62,226 bases of DNA. Origin: Brasilonema angustatum HA4187-MV1 (GTDB taxonomy: Bacteria; Cyanobacteriota; Cyanobacteriia; Cyanobacteriales; Nostocaceae). Positions within the stretch are counted from its first letter, which is position 1. Each line of letters begins with the position of its first letter. The stretch covers positions 1-62,226 of the forward strand of contig JAHHGV010000047.1 of NCBI GenBank assembly GCA_019359695.1. The letters run 5' to 3'. The notes under the pieces are model-generated. The model had not been told where the DNA came from. It ran no database searches and saw only the letters and a list, made by a program, of their open reading frames with translations. The position numbers and the translations under genes are program-made. Positions 55,911-62,226 of the stretch are shown one piece after another.

Positions 55911-58364
55911 CTACTGACTCGCGCTAGGTGTCTTCTCCGTCTTGAGTTCTGTGTTGTTCTCAATCATTGATTTTGCTGCTTGCGGAATTGGTGTTGGTGT
56001 TATTGTCACTGCTGGAGTCGGTATGGCTTCGACTTGTGATGTCGGTGTTGGAGTTGGAATTGGTGTAAAAGTCGGAGTAGGCGTAGGTTCTACGGTTGGT
56101 TGATTTTTTTCAACATTGGGTGTCACCGACGGCGTGAAAGTTGGGGTAGGCGTGGCTTGTAGTGTGGGTGTTGGTACTGTAGTTACGTCTGGAGTTGGTT
56201 TTGTGAATGTGGGTGCATCTGATGTCGCGGGTGCTGTTGTTGGTTTTGTGAATCTGGGTGTATCTGATTTTGTGGGTGCTGTTGTTGGCTTTATTTTTGA
56301 CTTCTGGCGTTTGGGAATTACTGGCTGTTCGTCTTTTAGATCTGGTGTGATTGGTGGACTGACTTTGATTATTGGTGTAGGAACAGGTGAGGACGGAGTA
56401 ATAATTGTGGATGGAGGTTCGACAATTGGTAGCGGTGTGGCGGTTACTGTGGGTTCCTGTTTGGGAACAGATGAGGGTTTAACAGTTGTTGTGGGTTTAG
56501 AAGTGGATTTTGCGGGTGGTGAGGGTGTGACACGATACCAATGAAAGAAAGCGAACAATCCTCCTGCTGCTAAAATTCCAGTTGTGATAATTTTTGTTGA
56601 AGAAACCAAAATGTTTTTATAGCCAGTTTTGTTGGAGTGAAAATTATTATCTGGTGATACTATATTCATTCTGGTCACCACGTGCGGAGCTGGGGGTGGC
56701 TGCAAGCTGGTATCTTCTTCTGCAACTATTTGATCGGAAATATTTGTAGCGATATTTTTTTGCTGACTGGTATGAGTTTGTGGATCGGGAATATTTGTAG
56801 CGATATTTTTTTGCTGACTGGTATGAGTTTGTGGATCGGGAATATTTGTAGCGATATTTTTTTGCTGACTGGCATGAGTTTGTGAAGATGAAGACTGGTT
56901 GAGCAATTTAAGATTGTGGCGAGTTGCTGCAACTCCCATGTCATCATCAAGAGATTCTCGTAATTGTATTGCTTTGGTTAGGTAATTGAAAGCTGTGCTG
57001 TTTTCTTCCAAACAAAGAGCACGAGTTCCTAGTTGATGCAATATCCACGCTTGCACAGATCTATCTTTTTCGGCTTGAGATGCTTGTAGTCCCCTTTGGA
57101 GTACTTGTTCCCACAAACCCCATCGCTTACTTAAAGCGAGTGTACCTTCCACTACTTTTACCAAGCGTAAGATATCTTGCCAACGACTATTTCTGACTGC
57201 GACTTCCAAGATTTGCGCGATCGCATCAATTTCTGCTAATAAGATATTGGGTTGCTGTTGGTGGCGTTCAGTCCAATTTACAAAGTAGGCGATCGCTTTT
57301 TCTACAGATGCTGTCAACTTCGATTCTGGCGGTAAAATCTCTACTATAGTCTTAGTGATTTTATATCGAGAGCCATCAAGCTGCACAAGATGATGCTTGC
57401 GTAGTTTTTCGAGTCTATCAAAAGCATCTGAAATTTGTGTGATGTCAGTAATTTTTTGATGATCAAGCCCAACATCACCCATAATACTTAACAACTCCAG
57501 AATTGTTTTTTCTGATGTTGATAACGATGTTATTATTTGTTGAAGTAGATAGTTGCTTGAAGCAGAGGTAGGCAATTGACTAACGACTTCGGAAAGCGAA
57601 CGCCTTTGTTGGTGTATACTCGCCATCACTATCCGCAGGCGCATTGGCTGCCCATCTAAAATCTTATATAGCGATTTTGCTTTCTCTTGTTCTTCTATAT
57701 TCAAAGGACGTTGCAGTTCCCTTTGCATCAAAACCAGAGCATCATTCATGGGAAGTCCAGAAAGCTTCATCGAATGCCCCTTTTTCTTGATGCGACTCGT
57801 TGATGAAGCAACCAGGAAGGTGCAGTTGGGCACTACATTTATCAGTTCTTGCAATTCGTCTTGAATAAGTGGATCATTATCTAAGACGACAAGAGCCTGT
57901 TTTGTGTGAAGTTGTTGACAAATTTGCTGAGGAGTTGGTTTATAAGGAATGTTGCTTTCATAAAAAGCATCCCATATGAACTGAAGTAAATCTCCTACAT
58001 TTGGATGGAGAGGAGATAAGCTAATGACACCAGCAGCGAAAAGTGATTTGACTTGAGGGTTGTGCTCTAAGTGGCGTAATAAAACTGTTTTCCCAAAACC
58101 AGATGGACTGTAAAATTCCACTGATTGCCCAGCTTGAAAGGTAGCAATAGCTTCTTTGACTAATTCTTGTCGATCCAGAAAATTATCTGAGGGTTGCTGA
58201 AGTATCAATGGGGTGGAATGCAAGCGCAAAGTCGGTTTGTCTTCCTCAGTTGCTATATTTACACTAGCACCCTGAGGTGAATTCATCTTTATGATCCAAT
58301 TTCCAACTACCAGTTGAGCATTCACTTCTTCCAAGACGTTTGTTATTATAGTATTTTCAGTCAT
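55911..58364 (-). CDS. STAND-type ATPase with membrane segment and Pro/Thr tail
   Basis: 817 residues. P-loop PSGFGKTVLLRHL at 86-98 and Walker B ALVVLDND at ~172; the following TFLVASST and GLPMNDALVLMQREL pattern fits the NB-ARC/AP-ATPase winged-helix layout. Residues ~380-500 look like TPR-type helices (AWILHQLGTRALCLEENSTA). Then comes a 17-residue repeat (QTHTSQQKNIATNIPDP, three copies), a membrane helix (ILVSSTKIITTGILAAGGLF) and a ~200-residue Thr/Pro-rich tail, presumably extracytoplasmic. STAND proteins are signal-dependent switches; ligand and effector are unknown. No effector domain was recognised. Confidence 0.75.
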   Translation of the reverse strand: MTENTIITNVLEEVNAQLVVGNWIIKMNSPQGASVNIATEEDKPTLRLHSTPLILQQPSDNFLDRQELVKEAIATFQAGQSVEFYSPSGFGKTVLLRHLEHNPQVKSLFAAGVISLSPLHPNVGDLLQFIWDAFYESNIPYKPTPQQICQQLHTKQALVVLDNDPLIQDELQELINVVPNCTFLVASSTSRIKKKGHSMKLSGLPMNDALVLMQRELQRPLNIEEQEKAKSLYKILDGQPMRLRIVMASIHQQRRSLSEVVSQLPTSASSNYLLQQIITSLSTSEKTILELLSIMGDVGLDHQKITDITQISDAFDRLEKLRKHHLVQLDGSRYKITKTIVEILPPESKLTASVEKAIAYFVNWTERHQQQPNILLAEIDAIAQILEVAVRNSRWQDILRLVKVVEGTLALSKRWGLWEQVLQRGLQASQAEKDRSVQAWILHQLGTRALCLEENSTAFNYLTKAIQLRESLDDDMGVAATRHNLKLLNQSSSSQTHASQQKNIATNIPDPQTHTSQQKNIATNIPDPQTHTSQQKNIATNISDQIVAEEDTSLQPPPAPHVVTRMNIVSPDNNFHSNKTGYKNILVSSTKIITTGILAAGGLFAFFHWYRVTPSPPAKSTSKPTTTVKPSSVPKQEPTVTATPLPIVEPPSTIITPSSPVPTPIIKVSPPITPDLKDEQPVIPKRQKSKIKPTTAPTKSDTPRFTKPTTAPATSDAPTFTKPTPDVTTVPTPTLQATPTPTFTPSVTPNVEKNQPTVEPTPTPTFTPIPTPTPTSQVEAIPTPAVTITPTPIPQAAKSMIENNTELKTEKTPSASQ
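56735..56890 (-). repeat. tandem 51-bp coding repeat
   Basis: Three near-identical 51-bp units encode QTHTSQQKNIATNI.D/P. They precede the membrane helix of the STAND protein and must have expanded recently because third positions are unchanged. Confidence 0.8.
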
Positions 58365-58735
58365 AGTTTTTTGTTGAGCCAGATTTAGATTACTGTTTTT
58401 CTACTAATCGCAATGTAGCTATCATTAATCATATGTATATTACATAAATTTTTTAATCATTCCAGAAAAACGAAGTATAAATATTTATTTTAAGATTGTT
58501 TTCTTTCCATAACTTAATTAATACATCAAGCTAAGCGTAGAGTATTTAGCTAAAAATTCGTTGACGCGATAGTGAGAAAACTTAAGGCTATGTTAAGAAA
58601 GCTTGCAAAAACGAGCTATAAAAAAAAGAGTTTCAAAACCAAGCTTCAATATTATAGATATTCCCCATGAAATGCGTAGATCCGGACACTCTTCATGGGG
58701 GATTCGTTATTTAATATCTATTATGGTCAGTTAAC
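58365..58735. other. spacer with inverted repeat
   Basis: AT-rich. CCCCATGAA (58663-58671) and TTCATGGGG (58692-58700) form a 9-bp stem with a 20-base loop 36 bases downstream of the hsp20 stop; a terminator for hsp20 is possible although no T-run follows. No gene. Confidence 0.45.
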
Positions 58736-59239
58736 CTAAGTTTTTTGAACCGAGAGATCAACGACTGTCCCAGAGCCAGAATCAGTTAGCACCTTATTGT
58801 CATCAGTGAAGTTGAGTTTCACAACTTTGAACCTGGCTTCTTCTATTTTAGGTAGTGTTAAAGTCAAAATACCATTTTTGAACTCTGCTTTCACCTCCTC
58901 ATTCTTGACTGGAACAGGTAGCGAAATAGTTCGTTGAAACTTTCCATACCGTAACTCAGATCTGAAGTAGCCACGTTGTGAATTGGTGCTTTCATAACGA
59001 GTTTCACCAGCAATGTAAATTGCTTGTCGTGCGACTTGAACTTCCAAATCTTTACCTTCTACACCAGGAAGTTCCGCACGTAAGGTCAAATTTTCATTTG
59101 TATCTTTCAGTTCAACTGCTGGAGTCCAACTTGTAGTTGTCATTTCGCGACTGTGACTGAAAAAGTCGTCAAAGATTTTATCCATTTGACGATTCAGAAT
59201 TTCAATTTCTTGGAATGGTCGCCAACGTATTAGTGCCAT
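58736..59239 (-). CDS. hspA: small heat shock protein (Hsp20 / alpha-crystallin family)
   Basis: 167 residues. N-terminus MALIRWRPFQEIEILNRQMD, the alpha-crystallin core from WTPAVELKDTNENLTLRAEL to FKNGILTLTLPK, with the conserved GxLxL box in NGILTLTLP. Oligomeric ATP-independent holdase of the cytosol and thylakoid surface. A strong AAGGAGGT lies nine bases before the start. In cyanobacteria hspA is often controlled by an RNA thermometer in the 5' leader; none could be established by eye. Confidence 0.93.
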   Translation of the reverse strand: MALIRWRPFQEIEILNRQMDKIFDDFFSHSREMTTTSWTPAVELKDTNENLTLRAELPGVEGKDLEVQVARQAIYIAGETRYESTNSQRGYFRSELRYGKFQRTISLPVPVKNEEVKAEFKNGILTLTLPKIEEARFKVVKLNFTDDNKVLTDSGSGTVVDLSVQKT

Positions 59240-59689
59240 ACTGTAATTACCTCCTTTGTACCAGTGTTATGCCTGAACAAAAGGTTGACTCACGAATTTC
59301 CTACAAATACACAACCAAGATCTAAACGTTTGAGTTTAAGGTGAAGCTTTCTTGATTGCCTTTATTTTTATATTATAAGAAATTTCAAATTTAGGAATCG
59401 TACAGATTTAGTAAGTCGGCGTAAAAATTTCAAGGTATGTCCGCCGCGAGTGCAACGTAAGCGCAAAGCGCACGCTGTCGATCGCTGCGGACGGAATTAC
59501 GTTGAAATGCGTAAGTCCTGAAAAAGCAAGGTTTATTGGCTGATTTACGTACCGAGCAACCAATATAAAAATATTTTATACTTAATATATAAAAGTTGAT
59601 CTCCGGAAACAAATAAAACCAGGGTGTAGATACTTGAATGGAGTTAACAGCTATAAATTGTCATTTTGGTAGGGATGGGGTAGTCACTC
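59240..59689. other. intergenic with repeat and solo MITE end
   Basis: Around 59430-59520: GCGCAAAGCGCACGCTG and GCTGCGGACGG blocks of the dispersed repeats, and the family C MITE end TGCGTAAGTCCT at 59508-59519 without a partner. The rest is AT-rich. No gene. Confidence 0.45.
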
Positions 59690-61105
59690 ATGGATTTGTC
59701 TGGGTATGAGATAAAAAAAATAAGAAAAGCACTGAAATCTGCTTACCCTACGCGAGACAAATTGATTATTATGCTGCGTGAAGAAATTGATATAGATGAG
59801 TCGGAAGTTCCTCAAGATTCAGATTATGAGCATGTTCTCTTCGATCTGATAAGAAATTTTGAGAGTCAAGGTAGTATTAAGAAATTAATTGATGGGGCGC
59901 GTAGGGGAAATCCTGGTAATGACTTGTTGCATAAATTATCTACTAGAATAAATGCTTTTCAAATACTTGCTCCTTTAAAGGAAAAATATATTAAACAGAT
60001 GAAGCAATCTTATCTTGCCTGTTGTCCTGAAGATTGGGATAACAATCAAAATACTGAGACTACTGATGAACTTAAACAAATTTTAGATAATCTTGAGGAT
60101 ATGCCTCAAGGGAGTAATCCCTACACCCATACTGAACAGTTTGTAGCTCGTTTCTTAACAGACGCAGCAAACAGGCTATCTCCTAAAGAATTAGATAAAT
60201 TAAACGAATTAGGCAAGCGGTACTTTAAGAATTTTGATAAGTTGCTGACTCCGAAAGATGAGACACCAACAATCGAACGAACACAGAATATACCAAATCA
60301 CCTAATTGTTCACCTATACCCAAGTAAACAACAGAACAAGCGTTATTTTATTTCGGCTTGGTTTATCTCTGATGGAGAAAATGATAAATTCAATCATCAG
60401 ACAGGAGAAGGTTATAAATTTTTAGAAATTCAAGAACAGGAGCAAGAAACATTTACTCTAGAACAAATTCCTTCTTTAATAGAAGATTATCTTCGCCAAA
60501 TAACTTCATACCTAACTGACTTCTCTAGCCAACCAACGATTGAGATTTTTTTACCCTATGAACTTTTAAACGAACCAATTGATACTTGGAGAATTGAACA
60601 AGAGGAAGAACTACCAATTCCTATCGGTAGTTTATACAAAGTTATTGTTCGTTCTAGTCGTCGCCTGGAGAAGAAATATCCTAACAGACATCTTTGGGTG
60701 CAGAAGTGGAAGACTTTAAAGGAACTCACTGAAAACACCTGCTCTGTGTGTTGTACCTCTGGTGATCGTTATTCTTGGGAAAAACTACTTTATAAATTAA
60801 ATCTAGATTGTGCTGTTGCTTTAAAATTGATGAAGCCGCCATCTAAAGAAATTTTTAAAGTCATGAATCAAACCGCAATTCCAATTGCGTTATGGTTAAG
60901 ACAAGAATTAGAAAATTTGAATCATCGACTTGAACTTGATGAACTTTTGACATGTTCAATAACAGAACTACCAGAACAAGTCAAACGGAAGCGCTTATGT
61001 GATTTTCCTGAAAAGTCTGAGCAGCGCATTGGACATCATCTGTCCTTACTATGGGAAAATCCTTATATATTGCCACCTCAGATTGAATATACAACGCCAT
61101 CATGA
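59690..61105 (+). CDS. EAD1 + VMAP-C-type conflict-system protein
   Basis: 471 residues. Residues ~1-85 resemble effector-associated domain 1 ([20 protein letters not shown] … [20 protein letters not shown]), a small helical adaptor domain of STAND/conflict proteins. Residues ~200-460 resemble the vWA-MoxR-associated protein C-terminal domain: [40 protein letters not shown], and [10 protein letters not shown]. It overlaps the MoxR start by ATGA, so it is translationally coupled. In described ternary systems VMAP, MoxR ATPase and a vWA or SAV_2336-type protein act together; the function is inferred to be defence or stress-induced signalling. Confidence 0.7.
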   Translation: MDLSGYEIKKIRKALKSAYPTRDKLIIMLREEIDIDESEVPQDSDYEHVLFDLIRNFESQGSIKKLIDGARRGNPGNDLLHKLSTRINAFQILAPLKEKYIKQMKQSYLACCPEDWDNNQNTETTDELKQILDNLEDMPQGSNPYTHTEQFVARFLTDAANRLSPKELDKLNELGKRYFKNFDKLLTPKDETPTIERTQNIPNHLIVHLYPSKQQNKRYFISAWFISDGENDKFNHQTGEGYKFLEIQEQEQETFTLEQIPSLIEDYLRQITSYLTDFSSQPTIEIFLPYELLNEPIDTWRIEQEEELPIPIGSLYKVIVRSSRRLEKKYPNRHLWVQKWKTLKELTENTCSVCCTSGDRYSWEKLLYKLNLDCAVALKLMKPPSKEIFKVMNQTAIPIALWLRQELENLNHRLELDELLTCSITELPEQVKRKRLCDFPEKSEQRIGHHLSLLWENPYILPPQIEYTTPS

Positions 61106-62118
61106 CATCTTGGAAAATCTTTCGAGGAACTCCTGAAAAATCCCACAATGGAATTGAACGCCTTCCTGAGCCTCCTAACTGGCGCAGATTTGACAAAGAA
61201 GAACGAGGTATTACTTATCAGGCGAGGGGTGAGGAAATAGAGCTAGTCAATGCGGCTTTATATCTACGTCGTCCTTTGTTAGTGACTGGAAAACCGGGGA
61301 CAGGGAAAACTACTTTAGCTTATGCAGTGGCTAAAGAATTACAACTGGGAGAAGTGTTGCGTTGGAATATTACGACTCGCTCGACTTTACAGCAAGGACT
61401 TTATCGTTATGATGCCATTGGTAGGTTACAAGATGCTCAAATGAGTCAGGATAAGAAAGATAATTTAGGGATAATGGGCATGTATAGTAAAAAAAATTTA
61501 GCAGAAATTGGCAAGTATATTCAATTGGGTTCCTTGGGAACGGCGTTACTTCCTTCAAAAAATCCCAAGGTGTTATTAATTGACGAAATGGATAAAAGCG
61601 ATATTGATTTACCCAATGATTTATTAAACATCTTTGAGGAAGGGGAATTTGAAATTCCTGAGTTAGCACGGATAGCTGACAAAATCCCAGAAATTGTTGT
61701 ACAAACTTACGATAACCAAAGGACAATCATCGTTGAAGGAAAGGTGCAGTGTCAGGCGTTTCCGTTTGTGATCCTCACGAGTAACGGCGAACGAGAATTT
61801 CCACCGGCTTTCTTGCGGCGCTGCTTGAGATTAGATTTACGGGAACCGACTCGTGATGAATTAGAAGCGATTGTCAAAGCGCATTTAGGCGATATTATTG
61901 GACAAGCAGACAAAGTTATTGAGAAGTTTGTCAACCGACGGGATAAGGGAGACTTGGCAACAGACCAATTACTCAATGCCATTTATATGTTAACCCGTAC
62001 GGCTGATTTGCCTGATTCTCCGATGCTGGATTCTGGGGATGATCAAGAAAAAGAACAGAAAAAAGAAAAGTTCATCGAACGGTTGCTGCAATACTTGAGT
62101 AGTACAGAGGGGATATGA
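61102..62118 (+). CDS. MoxR-type AAA+ ATPase
   Basis: 338 residues. Walker A is [15 protein letters not shown] (~60-74), Walker [12 protein letters not shown], sensor 1 [10 protein letters not shown], and arginine finger region [10 protein letters not shown]. These features define the MoxR clade, which remodels partner proteins, often via MIDAS-containing vWA domains. It overlaps the VMAP gene at ATGA on one side and the next gene at ATGA on the other, giving a tightly coupled three-gene operon. Confidence 0.9.
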   Translation: MTSWKIFRGTPEKSHNGIERLPEPPNWRRFDKEERGITYQARGEEIELVNAALYLRRPLLVTGKPGTGKTTLAYAVAKELQLGEVLRWNITTRSTLQQGLYRYDAIGRLQDAQMSQDKKDNLGIMGMYSKKNLAEIGKYIQLGSLGTALLPSKNPKVLLIDEMDKSDIDLPNDLLNIFEEGEFEIPELARIADKIPEIVVQTYDNQRTIIVEGKVQCQAFPFVILTSNGEREFPPAFLRRCLRLDLREPTRDELEAIVKAHLGDIIGQADKVIEKFVNRRDKGDLATDQLLNAIYMLTRTADLPDSPMLDSGDDQEKEQKKEKFIERLLQYLSSTEGI

Positions 62119-62226
62119 TTTCGCGGGCGATCGCCATTCTACAACAAGCAGAGTTTGACCTAACCGCCCGCGAGTTAGCAGAAATTATCTGGTTGGCGGT
62201 TCATATAGAAGAGTCTGAACAATCAC
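62115..62226 (+). CDS. start of third conflict-operon gene (SAV_2336-like), partial
   Basis: Only 37 codons lie in the window. [20 protein letters not shown], then [17 protein letters not shown], resembles the beginning of SAV_2336 N-terminal-type proteins, which occur as the third component of VMAP-MoxR systems and often carry vWA or other C-terminal domains. The ATG overlaps the MoxR stop (ATGA at 62115-62118). Identity cannot be confirmed without the rest. Confidence 0.55.
   Translation, partial: MISRAIAILQQAEFDLTARELAEIIWLAVHIEESEQS

Noticed and set aside
56116-56544. 142-codon plus-strand frame rich in Gly/Val
   Set aside because: Shadow of the Thr/Pro-rich tail of the STAND protein.

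Overview
The window comes from a cyanobacterium, most likely a filamentous member of the Nostocales. The evidence is frequent HIP1 octamers (GCGATCGC), Psb28, a cyanobacterial acpP-fabF-tkt block, NifJ, a KaiC homologue, short tandem heptamer repeats (TTCCCTG, CAGTTAC types), many dispersed palindromic repeats and several small non-autonomous transposons. No tRNA, rRNA or CRISPR array was seen. The chromosome is loosely packed, and gene remnants and genes interrupted by repeats are common.

Layout. 1-2190: the end of a group II intron that has landed antisense inside a trypsin-like protease/NACHT NTPase gene, with its Trypco1 partner gene beside it. 2.5-9.1 kb: LEA-like/rhodanese protein, RNase D, CAP protein, SUI1-type factor, a 52-residue Pmp3 protein, two methyltransferases and a beta-carbonic anhydrase. 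9.8-19.6 kb: a phosphatase/phosphodiesterase, an enlarged nifJ, a DUF2808-like gene broken by a stop codon, and a two-gene cassette (PLP-dependent amino-acid synthase plus MOP-type exporter) with foreign-looking codon use. 19.6-24.6 kb: two kinds of MITE, a two-component pair, a second histidine kinase and a double-domain KaiC homologue. 24.9-36 kb: phoD remnant, twin small-RNA genes, argJ, a di-haem cytochrome, a broken duplicate of the argJ 3' half, a desaturase, ornithine aminotransferase and several remnants. 36-50 kb: dprA, Psb28, a class A beta-lactamase-like hydrolase, trmJ, a broken secreted-protein gene, a Spy-like protein, a NarL-type two-component pair, a deaminase, an ion channel, an OmpA protein and a large MHYT-GAF-LOV-HAMP-MCP receptor. 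50-62 kb: tkt, fabF, acpP, an HdrB-like protein, a STAND-type ATPase with a membrane segment, Hsp20, and the first part of an EAD1-VMAP / MoxR / third-gene conflict operon running off the right edge.

Themes. (1) NTPase-based conflict or signalling modules lie at both ends (Trypco1 + protease-NACHT; VMAP + MoxR + SAV_2336-like), with a STAND protein near the second. The left module is inactivated by the intron. (2) Dispersed repeats have been captured in frame inside proteins (nifJ, the protease-NACHT gene) or have broken them (secreted protein at 41 kb). (3) Three MITE families are recognisable by terminal inverted repeats. One copy supplies the stop codon of the exporter gene and another abuts the dprA start. 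(4) Signalling genes are abundant: two complete two-component pairs, an orphan kinase beside a KaiC homologue, and a putative blue-light chemoreceptor. Functions are read from motifs by eye; no database search was run.
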